From Methylobacterium terricola (GTDB taxonomy: Bacteria; Pseudomonadota; Alphaproteobacteria; Rhizobiales; Beijerinckiaceae): DNA of 64,000 nt. The stretch spans positions 202,841-266,840 of the forward strand of contig NZ_VDDA01000007.1 in the NCBI RefSeq assembly GCF_006151805.1, read 5' to 3'. Numbering within the stretch: the stretch's first letter is position 1; each line of letters starts with the position of its first letter. The notes beneath the pieces are model-generated. The model did not search any database and was not told the origin of the DNA. It worked only from the letters and a program-made list of their open reading frames with translations. Positions 38,728 to 47,326 of this stretch are shown one piece after another. The position numbers and the translations under genes are program-made.

Positions 38728-39143
38728 ATCCCGGCGGGCGCGCGGCGCGTGCCGAAGGTCAGGATCTGGTGGCCGAAATAGTTCGACACCGCGCCGGCGG
38801 CGATGCCGACGCCGTGGCCGAGCGCCTCGGCCGCCGGCAGCGGCAGAACCGGCACCAGGGCGGCGAGCCCGGCGACGAGCGCGGCGCTCACCCCCAGCAC
38901 CACGCCGGCGCCGACGGCGTTGACGGCGACGAAGACGGCGGCCTGGCGCGGGAGCGGGCCGGTGCTGGCGCCCCGGAACACGAAGGTCCGGTAGAGCCAG
39001 AACCCCGCCGCCATGCCGATCCCGTAGGCAACCAGCATCGACGCCCAGAACGGCATCACCAGGGAGAGCAGGATGCGGGCAAGCCAGTTGATCGCGGCGG
39101 CCGAGCCGCCGGCGACCAGGAAGCGGACGACCTCCGGCGCCAT
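38715..39143 (-). CDS. GtrA family membrane protein
   Basis: 142 residues from ATG 39143, which overlaps the upstream prenyltransferase stop (ATGA). Four transmembrane helices; the opening VVRFLVAGGSAAAINWLARILLS and later FWLYRTFVF are GtrA hallmarks. GtrA-like proteins help move polyprenyl-phosphate-linked sugars across the inner membrane, for O-antigen glucosylation or arabinogalactan-type arabinose donors. Translationally coupled to the HAD-UbiA gene, so the two almost certainly work together. Confidence 0.9.
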   Translation of the reverse strand: MAPEVVRFLVAGGSAAAINWLARILLSLVMPFWASMLVAYGIGMAAGFWLYRTFVFRGASTGPLPRQAAVFVAVNAVGAGVVLGVSAALVAGLAALVPVLPLPAAEALGHGVGIAAGAVSNYFGHQILTFGTRRAPAGIQIL

Positions 39144-40666
39144 CACAGGCCCCAGCCCGGCAGCCCGAAGGCGGCGACCGCGAAGGACAGGCCGGCGACT
39201 GCCGCGAGGGCCAGGCTCGGCCGGTCCTTGACCGCGAAGGCGACGGGATCGTCGTGGAGCTCGTCGCGGCCGGCGAGCAGCCAGATCCGGCCCATGAACA
39301 GCACCAGCACCAGCGGAAACGCCCACAGCGCCAGGGGCGCCGACAGGACGGCATGCCGGAACGCCTCGTTGGCGAGGTAGAGGATGAAGATCACGATGCT
39401 GGCGAGGCCCGCCGCGATCCCGAAGGCGAGCACCACCGGCTCGTCGGCCGGCCGGTAGCCGCGGCCCGAGAGCTGGCCGGTGCGCCCGCGCTTCACCGCC
39501 CCGCGCAGCTCGGTGTGGCGCTTGGCGAAGGAGAGCGAGGTGAACAGGAACATCGAGAAGGTCAGGAGCCAGGGCGACCAGGCGCCGCCGACCGCCGCGA
39601 CCCCGATGACGAGCCGCAGGGTGAACAACCCGCCGAGGATCAGCGCGTCGAGCATCGGCACGCGCTTGAGCGAGAACGAGTAGGCGAGGGTGACGGCGAG
39701 ATAGGCGAGCAGTGCGGCGAGGACCGCCGGACCGGCGAGGGCCGCGAGGCCCAAGCCCAGGCCGAGCCCGCCCACCGTCGCCGCGAGCCCGGTGGCCAGC
39801 GGCAGCCGCCCGCTCGCCAGCGGCCGGTGGCGCTTCGACCAGTGCGCCCGGTCATGCGGCAGGTCCCACAGGTCGTTGAGGAGGTAGCTCGCCGAGGCGA
39901 CGAGGCCGAGGGACAGGAAGGCGAGCCCGGCCTCGGCCCAGGCGCCGGCGCTGCCGGCGAGCCCGCCGAGCAGCATCGGCACGAAGACGAGGCCGTTCTT
40001 GGCCCATTGGTGCAGCCGCAAGCCCTTGGCGAGCGCCCGCAGGCGCGGGGCGGCGGCGAATTCCTCCGAGGGCCGCCCCCCGGCCCGCGCCGCGCGGGCG
40101 ACGCTCGCCGGGGTCTCGACCAGGATCACCCGTTGCGCCCGGGCCCAGATCGGCAGGTCGACCGCGGCGTTGCCGGCATAGTCGAAGCCGCGGGGGAACA
40201 GCGCGGCGAGGGCTTTCGCCTTGACCTCGCCCTTGAGGTTGACGAGCCCGTCGCTCGACACCGCCCGGTCGAACAGCGGAAACCGCTCGACGATGCCGCG
40301 CGCCATCAGCTCGTCGGCCGCGGTCGCGAGCACGATCTCCCGCCCGAGGGTCTTCTGGAGCGCGATATAGGCGAGCAGCTCCTCGTTCGCCGGCAGGGTG
40401 GCGAAGTCGAGGGCGGCGTGCTCGGCGACCCGGCGCTTGAAATAAGCCCGGCCGCGGGGCAGCCAGGCCAGCATCGCGAACAGCATCAGGACGTTGCGCC
40501 GCAGGATCGCCACCACGCCCTCGAGCAGGAGGTCGGTGCGCAGCAGCGTGCCGTCGAGATCGACCACGAGGGGCACCAGCGGGCCCTCGTCGCGCCCCGG
40601 GATGGCGGCCGCATCGTCGCGACCGCGCGCGCCGGGACCGGAGGGAAGGGGGCTCGCCAAGGACAT
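39143..40666 (-). CDS. HAD-UbiA fusion, polyprenyl-phosphate phosphoribosyl/prenyltransferase type
   Basis: 507 residues with two parts. Residues 32-205 form a HAD phosphatase domain (VVDLDGTLLRTD, nucleophile Asp36 and Asp38). From about 215 on is a UbiA-type membrane prenyltransferase with the Asp-rich motif NDLWDLPHDRAHWSKRHRPL and about nine helices. This architecture matches enzymes that join phosphoribosyl pyrophosphate to a polyprenyl phosphate and dephosphorylate the product, as in decaprenylphosphoryl-ribose/arabinose synthesis; Azorhizobium NoeC is a related case. The second, GtrA, cistron follows directly. The oxidase/reductase (DprE1/DprE2) genes that would epimerise ribose to arabinose are not in the window. 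Confidence 0.85.
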   Translation of the reverse strand: MSLASPLPSGPGARGRDDAAAIPGRDEGPLVPLVVDLDGTLLRTDLLLEGVVAILRRNVLMLFAMLAWLPRGRAYFKRRVAEHAALDFATLPANEELLAYIALQKTLGREIVLATAADELMARGIVERFPLFDRAVSSDGLVNLKGEVKAKALAALFPRGFDYAGNAAVDLPIWARAQRVILVETPASVARAARAGGRPSEEFAAAPRLRALAKGLRLHQWAKNGLVFVPMLLGGLAGSAGAWAEAGLAFLSLGLVASASYLLNDLWDLPHDRAHWSKRHRPLASGRLPLATGLAATVGGLGLGLGLAALAGPAVLAALLAYLAVTLAYSFSLKRVPMLDALILGGLFTLRLVIGVAAVGGAWSPWLLTFSMFLFTSLSFAKRHTELRGAVKRGRTGQLSGRGYRPADEPVVLAFGIAAGLASIVIFILYLANEAFRHAVLSAPLALWAFPLVLVLFMGRIWLLAGRDELHDDPVAFAVKDRPSLALAAVAGLSFAVAAFGLPGWGL

Positions 40667-41001
40667 CGTTTCGGCCTGTGCTGCTGTGATCTTGGCGCAG
40701 GCTACGATGGTGGGGCCGGTGCAAGTCTTAAACCGGCTCGCGGCACCGGATCATTCGGTCGGCAGGATGATCGCCGGGTTGATGCGGCCGGCGGTATTTC
40801 GGGGGAACGCGGCAAGACCGCGTTCATCATCAGGCTCGCCAGAGGTGGCCGGGGTCCCGGCGAGCCCGAACGGGTCTCGTCAGCTCATCCCACCCTGTCC
40901 CGGACCATCGAAACGCAGTGGAGGGAGATCCGGGAAGGGAGAGCCTGCGACGTCCGGCTGCGCCCCGGACGCGGAGCGATCCCGGGCGGCGGCCGCCCGC
41001 C
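40667..41001. other. Intergenic region upstream of the HAD-UbiA gene, with a repeat remnant
   Basis: 335 bp with no supported gene. It must hold the promoter for the leftward HAD-UbiA/GtrA pair. Sequence around 40710-40800 (cttaaaccggctcgcggcaccggatcattcgg) is somewhat AT-richer. It also contains a degenerate half copy of repeat family I. Confidence 0.5.
40894..40935. repeat. Degenerate half copy of palindromic repeat family I
   Basis: cctgtcccggaccatcgaa...gtggagggagatccggga follows the left arm of the copies at 8799 and 11264 with several mismatches; the second arm is missing. Confidence 0.6.
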
Positions 41002-41907
41002 TTACGCCTCCGGATCCGCCCTCGTCGAGAACCGGTCGCGCGCCGTGAAGCGGTCGGCCGGCAGGCCGGAGGGCAGGGTGCCGCGGTAGATCTCCCGCGA
41101 CAGGAAGGTGCGCTCGATCTCGATCTGCTCCTCATCGAGGTCGACGTACCAGCAGCGGCGCCGGGGCGACCAGCGGTAGTTGCGGTCCTTGAGCCGGTCC
41201 TTGAGGGCGATCGGCGCGTCGGAGGCCCAGAGCCGCACGGTCGGCCGCCGCGCCGCCTCGAGCAGGGCGGCGAGCGCCAGGCGCCCGGAGGTCCGCAGCG
41301 GCCGGGCGAGCACCGCGAGCAGCGCCTCGCAATCGTCGATCGCCCGGTGGCCGTTGTGGAAATGGCCGTGATCGGCGAGCAGGTGGCCGAGCCGCATGCC
41401 CTCGTGCCCCTCGGCCCGCCAGGGGATCTGGTGGCAGGAGCAGGCCCAGTTGCGCGAGACAAAGATCGGCCAGCGGCGCTCGCACATCTGCCGGTCGAAG
41501 CGGGCATTGTGGGCGATGACGACCCGGGCCTCGGCGGCGAGCGCCTCGACCGCCGCATCGTCGATGCGCTGGCCGGCGACGTCGGCATCGGTGATGCCGG
41601 TGAGGCGCACCACCGCCTCGGGGATCGCGCCGGAGGGCTGATGGAGCTGGTTGAAGCGCTCCAGCACCCGGTAGATCCGGCCGCTGGCGCCGTACTCGAA
41701 CTTGACGATGCCGAGCTCGATCACCTCGTCGGCGGTCACGTCGATGCCGGTCGTCTCGGTGTCGAGGATCAGCCCGACGAAGGTCGGCTCGGTCGGCGCG
41801 TCCGGCGGGGGCACGAAGGGGCTCAGCCGGCGCAGCACCCGGTAGTCGCCGGTGCGCTCCAGGATGGCGGCGATGTCGTCGAGCGCGTCGGTCAAGCGGC
41901 GTGTCAC
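41002..41907 (-). CDS. DEDDh 3'-5' exonuclease (DNA polymerase III epsilon-like)
   Basis: 301 residues from GTG 41907; the open frame goes further upstream but is Arg/Pro-rich and not protein-like. The exonuclease sites are intact: ExoI LILDTETTG (Asp49, Glu51), ExoII HNARFDRQ (Asp138) and ExoIII HRAIDD (His187, Asp192). A C-terminal region of about 90 residues (LWASDAPIALKDRLKDRNYRW...CWYVDLDEEQ) goes beyond the fold and is known from a subset of alphaproteobacterial exonucleases. It is not the main dnaQ subunit by size and extra domain. A proofreading or repair role is likely; it is divergent from ada. Confidence 0.88.
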   Translation of the reverse strand: MTRRLTDALDDIAAILERTGDYRVLRRLSPFVPPPDAPTEPTFVGLILDTETTGIDVTADEVIELGIVKFEYGASGRIYRVLERFNQLHQPSGAIPEAVVRLTGITDADVAGQRIDDAAVEALAAEARVVIAHNARFDRQMCERRWPIFVSRNWACSCHQIPWRAEGHEGMRLGHLLADHGHFHNGHRAIDDCEALLAVLARPLRTSGRLALAALLEAARRPTVRLWASDAPIALKDRLKDRNYRWSPRRRCWYVDLDEEQIEIERTFLSREIYRGTLPSGLPADRFTARDRFSTRADPEA

Positions 41908-42428
41908 CCTGGCAGGCCGCTGCGCGGGGGCGGCGCATGTCGTTGCCTGGCCCCGGCATAGACCCGGCCCGCCCGCCGCGCCAAGAGCCGTGCCGCCACG
42001 CTCCACCGCATTCGCGAGCCGGCGACGCAGGAGCCGTGTTCGACCCTGCCGGGAGACGGCCGGGATCCCATCCGGGGGGAGCGACCGGCCCCGGGCCCTC
42101 CGTCCCGATGTCCGCCTCCGACAAAAACCCCGCCGGCGACGGTCCCGAGGACCGTCGGCAGCGGGGGAGTCGAGGAGATCCGAGAGACGAGCCCCACGCC
42201 GGCAGGGGAGGAAACGGGGCCGGCGGGTGCGTCGGGCAGCTCCCGGGCCGCCCGATACGAGGCCAACATCCCATCGCTGGGCCGGTTTCAGGGGGCGGCG
42301 CCGGACCGTCGTCCGGAGTAAACCTGGGTCAAGCGGCAGACCGAATTCGGCCGCAAGCGCCGGGATGCAGGGCGCCCGGCATGGCGCCAGGATGGCGTCA
42401 TCGCCCGGACAGGGAGGCAAGGACGATC
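41908..42428. promoter_or_regulatory. Long divergent region, exonuclease / ada
   Basis: 521 bp, the longest gap between genes in the window, separating the leftward exonuclease start from the rightward ada start. No gene or repeat is recognised; the frames here are Arg/Pro/Gly-rich. It should hold the ada promoter, which in other bacteria is activated by methylated Ada itself, but I could not identify an Ada box. Confidence 0.3.
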
Positions 42429-43559
42429 ATGCGCAACCCCGATCCCGACTGCGCGGCCCCGCATCCGGGGGCCACGACCATCGCCCCGCCCCACGACGCC
42501 CCGCCCCACGACGACGCCGCGCGCTTCGCGGCCGTCGCCCGCCGCGACCGGACGGCCGACGGCCTGTTCGTCTACGCGGTGCGCACGACCGGGGTATATT
42601 GCCGCCCGAGCTGCGCCGCGCGGCCGGCCCTCCCTCAGAATGTCAGCTTCCATCCGACCTGCGCGGCGGCGGAAGCGGCGGGGTTCCGGCCCTGCCGGCG
42701 CTGCCGGCCGAACGAGGCGAGCCTCCACGCCCGCCAGGCCGAGGCGGTGGCGCGGGCCTGCCGGACGATCGAGGCGGCCGAGGCGCCGCCGGCGCTCGCC
42801 GACCTCGCCGCCGCGGCGGGATTGAGCCCGCACCACTTCCACCGGGTGTTCAAGCAGGTCACCGGCGTGACGCCGCGGGCCTACGGCGAGAGCCGGCGGG
42901 CCGCGCGTGCGGCCGAGGAGCTGCGGCGGGCCGGGACCGTCACGGAGGCGCTCTACGGCGCCGGCTACGGCGCGGCGAGCCGGTTCTACGCCGCGGCGCC
43001 GGGCCGCCTCGGCATGACGCCGACGGCCTACCGGAAGGGCGGGGAGGGTGCGGCGATCCGCTTCGCGATCGGCGCCTGCTACCTCGGCCACGTCCTGGTG
43101 GCGGCGACCGAGAAGGGCGTCTGCGCGATCCTGCTCGGCGACGACCCCGAATCCCTGCTGCGCGACCTGCAGGACCGTTTCCCGAAGGCGGCGCTGAGCG
43201 GGGGCGACCCGGGCTTCGAGGCTCTGGTGGGGCAGGTGATCGCCCTCGTCGAGGCCCCCGGCACGGCCGCGAGCCTGCCCCTCGACATCGGCGGCACCGC
43301 CTTCCAGCAGCGGGTCTGGCAGGCCCTGCGGGCGATCCCCCCGGGGCGCACCGCGACCTATGCCGAGGTCGCGCGGGCGATCGGCGCACCGGCGGCGGCG
43401 CGCGCGGTGGCGCTCGCCTGCGGCGCCAACCCGATCGCCGTGGCGGTGCCGTGCCACCGGGTGGTGCGCGGCGACGGCAGCCTGTCGGGCTATCGCTGGG
43501 GCGTCGCGCGCAAGCGGGCGCTCCTCGACCGCGAGCGCGACCCAACGGACAGGGCCTGA
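42429..43559 (+). CDS. ada: Ada: adaptive-response activator and O6-methylguanine-DNA methyltransferase
   Basis: 376 residues from ATG 42429, with GGAGG-like sequence ahead. Three parts: N-terminal zinc domain with the phosphotriester acceptor (C58, C62, C89, C92); AraC-type helix-turn-helix (about 110-200, ADLAAAAGLSPHHFHRVFKQ and GAGYGAASRFYAAAPGRLGM); C-terminal O6-alkylguanine methyltransferase with PCHRV (Cys342). Repairs methyl lesions by transfer to its own cysteines and, once methylated, activates alkylation-response genes. All acceptor cysteines present. The His/Pro-rich N-terminal 30 residues are longer than in E. coli. Confidence 0.96.
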   Translation: MRNPDPDCAAPHPGATTIAPPHDAPPHDDAARFAAVARRDRTADGLFVYAVRTTGVYCRPSCAARPALPQNVSFHPTCAAAEAAGFRPCRRCRPNEASLHARQAEAVARACRTIEAAEAPPALADLAAAAGLSPHHFHRVFKQVTGVTPRAYGESRRAARAAEELRRAGTVTEALYGAGYGAASRFYAAAPGRLGMTPTAYRKGGEGAAIRFAIGACYLGHVLVAATEKGVCAILLGDDPESLLRDLQDRFPKAALSGGDPGFEALVGQVIALVEAPGTAASLPLDIGGTAFQQRVWQALRAIPPGRTATYAEVARAIGAPAAARAVALACGANPIAVAVPCHRVVRGDGSLSGYRWGVARKRALLDRERDPTDRA

Positions 43560-43950
43560 CGGAGGCCCCCTCGACCCGCGGAGCCCCGGCACCGAGCGGA
43601 GCGCCAGCACAAGGAGGCGTGCGAGGCCGACACGGCGTCAGGCCTCGCGCCGCGACAGGTCAGCGCGCGTCGGGGCCACATCCGGGTGGACCCGAGGGGC
43701 CGTCCCGCCCCGCTCGTCGGGCCGCCTGGTCGCCGGCAGCCCCCGAGCCGGGCTTCCCCCGTGCGATCCGGGGCCGGTTCCGTAGGTGCCCCCGGACCCG
43801 CACCTTGAGGAAAGCGACCCGGAATCTGCGCCGGGCACGGATCGTTGGGGCAGGGATCGGCGTTCTCCCTGTGAGACCTGCCGCCACGGTTCCGCGGCCG
43901 GGCTCTGACGTGACACCTCGAGCGCGGGCCTCCCTCAGGAGCGCAATTCC
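43560..43950. other. Intergenic region, nothing recognised
   Basis: 391 bp between ada and the small membrane protein gene. Only Arg/Pro-rich frames on either strand; no repeat from the families found elsewhere, no tRNA-like fold. It should hold the ada terminator and the promoter of the next small gene. Confidence 0.4.
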
Positions 43951-44166
43951 ATGTCGTGCCGCCACAACGCCGTCGCCCCCCTGCCGCACCTGATCGCGAC
44001 GGCGCCGTCGCACCTGCGCAAATGGCGCCGCTTCCCCAGTACCCTGCCGCAGGCCGCCAACGACAACGTCCGCCCCGGCGCCACCGCCGAAGTCGGGCTG
44101 TGGGCCGCGGCGCTCGGCGGCGCCGCCACCCTGGTGGCGGTGCTGATGGTCGGGCTGATGCTGTAG
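43951..44166 (+). CDS. Small one-helix membrane protein
   Basis: 71 residues. Basic N-terminal half, a LPQAANDNVRPG stretch around residues 31-42 (AANDN-type motifs recur in small alphaproteobacterial proteins), and a single C-terminal transmembrane helix (about 50-71) reaching the stop. A CAGGAGCG tract lies 8 bp before ATG. No recognisable family. The function is unknown; the coding call rests on the initiation context and sensible topology. Confidence 0.55.
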   Translation: MSCRHNAVAPLPHLIATAPSHLRKWRRFPSTLPQAANDNVRPGATAEVGLWAAALGGAATLVAVLMVGLML

Positions 44167-44173
44167 CGGCGCG

Positions 44174-44890
44174 TCAGCGCCCGGTTTTCCGGCGCCAGGC
44201 CGCGAAGTCGGCCTTGGCCTGCTCGTCGATCAGCGGGTAGAGGCCGATCACGCCGCGGCCGTTCTGGACCTCCTCCAGCACGAAATCCTCGAACACCGTC
44301 ATCTCGGCCGCCTCCGCGGCGACCTCGTCGGCGATCTCCGCCGGGATCACGATCACGCCCTCCGCGTCCCCCACCACCACGTCGCCCGGGAAGACCGCGA
44401 CGTCGCCGCAGCCGATCGGCACGTTGATGTCGAGGGCCTGGTGCAGGGTGAGGTTGGTCGGGGCCGACGGGCGGTTGTGATAGGCCGGGAAGGGCAGGGT
44501 GCCGATCTCCGGCGAATCGCGAAACCCGCCATCGGTGACGACGCCGGCCGCGCCGCGCTTCATCAGCCGGGTCACCAGGATCCCCCCGGCGGAGGCCGCG
44601 CGCGGGTTCTTGCGGCTGTCCATCACCAGCACCGCGCCCTCCGGGCATTGGTCGACGGCGACGCGCTGCGGGTGTCCGGGGTCGCGGAACGCCGCAAGGG
44701 TGTTCAGGTCCTCCCGGGCCGGGATGTAGCGCAGCGTATAGGCCTCGCCGACCATCGTCCCGGCCTGCGGGTTGAGGGGGCGCACATCCTGGATGACCTG
44801 GTTGCGCAGGCCGCGCTTGAACAGGGCGGTGGCCAGGGTCGCGATGCTGACGGTCTTCAGCGTCGCGCGGGTCTCGGGGCTCAGGGGCAT
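44174..44890 (-). CDS. RraA/HMG aldolase family protein
   Basis: 238 residues, with the family core SGxxGGILVTRLMKRGAAGVVTDGGFRDSPEI (Arg and Asp residues binding the Mg/pyruvate site) and DVAVFPGDVVVGDAEGVIVIP. Members are 4-hydroxy-4-methyl-2-oxoglutarate/oxaloacetate aldolases or regulators of RNase E (RraA). The longer N-terminus and the ARED-type insert match the metabolic aldolase group rather than short RraA (about 160 residues). No aromatic-ring degradation genes neighbour it, so the physiological substrate is open. Confidence 0.88.
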   Translation of the reverse strand: MPLSPETRATLKTVSIATLATALFKRGLRNQVIQDVRPLNPQAGTMVGEAYTLRYIPAREDLNTLAAFRDPGHPQRVAVDQCPEGAVLVMDSRKNPRAASAGGILVTRLMKRGAAGVVTDGGFRDSPEIGTLPFPAYHNRPSAPTNLTLHQALDINVPIGCGDVAVFPGDVVVGDAEGVIVIPAEIADEVAAEAAEMTVFEDFVLEEVQNGRGVIGLYPLIDEQAKADFAAWRRKTGR

Positions 44891-45091
44891 CGGGGATTCT
44901 CCGGTCGGGGGCGGAGGGCCGGGGGCGTCGGGGAATGGCCATGGGGCCGCGCCGCCCCAACCCGAGTCCTCCCCATCGCCCGGACGGCTTCGCCGCTCCG
45001 CGGCCGCGTGCGAGCGGCCTGTGACGCGCGCATTGAAGCACTAATGTTTTAGTACATCAACCAGGATGTCGCAGGATGCTCCCGCGTCCGA

Positions 45092-45115
45092 ACCCTCCCC
45101 CCCGGCGGGGGGAGG
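45092..45115. repeat. Solo REP hairpin of family II type
   Basis: accctccccccc-gg-cggggggagg forms a near-perfect hairpin identical in style to the ends of the repeat copies in the efflux operon, but without a second end nearby. It lies in the 263-bp gap between the RraA-family gene start and the secreted-protein gene. Confidence 0.6.
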
Positions 45116-45153
45116 ATCAGAACCTGCGCCCTAGCCGGAGCGGTGCGCTTGCC

Positions 45154-45636
45154 TCACTTCTTGCGCGGTGCCGGCGGCGGGGGGGCCGGGGGCTCGTCGC
45201 CGCCCTCGTCGGGCTCGCCGCCGCCGATGGTGGATTTCAGCGCGAAGGCCACGAGGGGGCTCGCGACATCCACCACCTCGGCCTTGGTCAGGCCGTCCTT
45301 CGGATCGTAGCTGCCGACCAGCATCACGGTCCGGTTCTCGGTCTTCGCGAGGTCCAGCCCGTCACCGGAGACGGCCATCGGCTTGCCGGCGATCTCGTCG
45401 GCCTTGCGGTCGTTGGTGAACAGCACCGTGACCTTGCCGTCCTTGACCACGCCGACGTAGCAGGTCTCCTCCGGCGTGCGGCATGGGAACAGCATCGCGG
45501 CGGTCGGGTCGGGCTGCAGCGTCTCCTTCGGCGGCGGCGGGGCCTTCGGGCCCTTGGGGGCCGGCTGGGCGGCAGCCGGACCGGCGGCCGCGAGCGCGAG
45601 CAGCGTGAGGGCGAGCGCGGAGCGCATCTGTCTCAT
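45154..45636 (-). CDS. Secreted Pro-rich hypothetical protein (IalB-like possibility)
   Basis: 160 residues with a signal peptide (about 1-23, cleavage near AAAQPA), a Pro/Lys-rich linker, a folded middle with Cys52 and Cys59 (FPCRTPEETCYVG) likely to form a disulfide, and a Pro-rich C-terminal tail ending APRKK. The middle loosely recalls invasion-associated locus B family periplasmic proteins, but the similarity is weak. It lies 91 bp downstream of the ABC importer operon on the same strand and may be independent. Confidence 0.75.
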   Translation of the reverse strand: MRQMRSALALTLLALAAAGPAAAQPAPKGPKAPPPPKETLQPDPTAAMLFPCRTPEETCYVGVVKDGKVTVLFTNDRKADEIAGKPMAVSGDGLDLAKTENRTVMLVGSYDPKDGLTKAEVVDVASPLVAFALKSTIGGGEPDEGGDEPPAPPPPAPRKK

Positions 45637-45727
45637 TCTCCAGGAAATGCCCCATCGGAAGGCGCGAAGTGGCGCGCCCGCGCCGGGGGTTCAAGCCCCG
45701 GGGCGCCGCAACGGATGCCGGGCGGGC

Positions 45728-47326
45728 TCACGCCTGCGCGAGACCGCCCTCGAGACCGGCCGCCGCCACCAGCGCCCGGGTATAGGCCTCGCGCGGGCGC
45801 TCCAGCACCTGATCGGTCGGGCCGCGCTCGACCTCGCGCCCGTTGCGGAGCACCAGCACGGTGTCGGACAAGGCCCGGACCACCGCGAGGTCGTGGGAGA
45901 TGAAGACGTAGGCGAGGCCATGCGCCGCCTGGAGGTCGCGCAGCAGGGCGACGATGTCGCGCTGCACCGTGCGGTCGAGGGCGGAGGTCGGCTCGTCGAG
46001 GACCACGAGGCGGGGGCGCAGGATCATCGCCCGGGCGATGGCGAGGCGCTGGCGCTGGCCGCCCGAGAAGGCGTGCGGGAAGCGGTGGCGCGAGGCGGGA
46101 TCGAGGCGCACCTCGCGGAAGGCCTCCGCCGCCCGGGCGTCGCGCGCGGCGGCGTCGAGGCGTGGCGCGTGGACCCGCAACCCCTCGGCGACGATCTCGC
46201 CGGCGGTGAGGCGGGGCGAGAGCGAGCCCATCGGGTCCTGGAACACCGGCTGGAAGCCGCGGCGCAGGGGCCGCAGCGCGGTGCGGTCGAGGGCGGTGAG
46301 GTCGCGATCCTCGAACCGCACCAGGCCGTGAGCGGCGGGCTCGAGGCGAAGCAGCGCCCGGCCGAGGCTCGACTTGCCCGAACCCGATTCGCCGACGACC
46401 CCGATCGTCTGGCCGGCCCGGAGCGTCAGGTCGACGCCCTCGACCGCGAGGCGCGGCGGCCCGGCCCGCAGCCAGCGCCGCGGCCCCGGATAGGCGACCG
46501 ACACGCCGCGCGCCTCCAGCACCACCGGGGCCGAAGCGGGCACCGGCGCTTTGCGCCCGGTGGGCTCGGCGGCCAGGAGATCGCGGGTCTCGGGCGCCTG
46601 CGGGTCGCGAAACAGCCGCGCCGTCGGCCCGGTCTCGACGAGGCGGCCGGCGCGCAACACCGCGGTGCGCTCGGCGATGCGCCGGACCAGCCGGAGGTCG
46701 TGGGTGATGAACAGGAGCGCGAGGCCGAGGCGGTCCTTCAGGTCGGCCAGCAGCGCCAGGATCTGGGCCTGGACGGTGACGTCGAGCGCCGTGGTCGGCT
46801 CGTCGGCGATCAGAAGGTCGGGCTCGCAGGCGAGCGCCATCGCGATCATCACCCGCTGGCGCTCGCCGCCCGACAATTCGTGCGGATAGGCGGAGAGGCG
46901 CGAAGCGGCATCGCGGATGCCGACGAGATCCATGAGCTCGCGCGCCCGCGCGCCGGCCCGGCGCCGGCTGAACGACCGATGGGCGCGCAAGGGCAGGGCG
47001 ATCTGGTGGCCGACCGTGAACAGCGGGTCGAGGGCGGTCATCGGCTCCTGGAACACCAGGCCGATGCGCGCCCCGCGGATCCGGTCGAGGGCGGGGCGGT
47101 CCAGGGCCGTCAGCTCGGTTCCGTCGAAGCGCACGCTGCCGGAGACGCGCGCCTGGGGCGGCAGCAGGCCCATCGCGGCCAGCGCGACCTGGCTCTTGCC
47201 CGAGCCCGATTCGCCGACGAGGGCCAGGGTCTCGCCGCGGGCGAGGTCGAGGTCGAGGCCGTCGAGCGCCGTGACGCCGGCCTGCGGGTAGCGGACGGTC
47301 AGGCCGCGCAGGGAGAGGAGGCTCAT
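45728..47326 (-). CDS. Fused dual ABC ATPase of the peptide importer (DppD-DppF like)
   Basis: 532 residues from ATG 47326, overlapping the upstream permease stop. Two full cassettes: first GESGSGKS with VFQEPMTALDPLF and LSGGERQRV; second GESGSGKSS with VFQDPMGSLSPRL and FSGGQRQRL. Clear paralogue of the ATPase at 23450-25069. Energises the importer encoded by the three preceding cistrons. The longer frame beyond 47326 is a shadow of the permease gene. Confidence 0.95.
   Translation of the reverse strand: MSLLSLRGLTVRYPQAGVTALDGLDLDLARGETLALVGESGSGKSQVALAAMGLLPPQARVSGSVRFDGTELTALDRPALDRIRGARIGLVFQEPMTALDPLFTVGHQIALPLRAHRSFSRRRAGARARELMDLVGIRDAASRLSAYPHELSGGERQRVMIAMALACEPDLLIADEPTTALDVTVQAQILALLADLKDRLGLALLFITHDLRLVRRIAERTAVLRAGRLVETGPTARLFRDPQAPETRDLLAAEPTGRKAPVPASAPVVLEARGVSVAYPGPRRWLRAGPPRLAVEGVDLTLRAGQTIGVVGESGSGKSSLGRALLRLEPAAHGLVRFEDRDLTALDRTALRPLRRGFQPVFQDPMGSLSPRLTAGEIVAEGLRVHAPRLDAAARDARAAEAFREVRLDPASRHRFPHAFSGGQRQRLAIARAMILRPRLVVLDEPTSALDRTVQRDIVALLRDLQAAHGLAYVFISHDLAVVRALSDTVLVLRNGREVERGPTDQVLERPREAYTRALVAAAGLEGGLAQA

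Noticed and set aside
41908..42420. Extended N-terminus for the DEDDh exonuclease
   Set aside because: 171 extra codons are Arg/Pro-rich, with no similarity to exonucleases; GTG 41907 gives a natural start.
43618..43950. Possible small genes downstream of ada
   Set aside because: Frames are short, Arg/Pro-rich and lack ribosome-binding sites.
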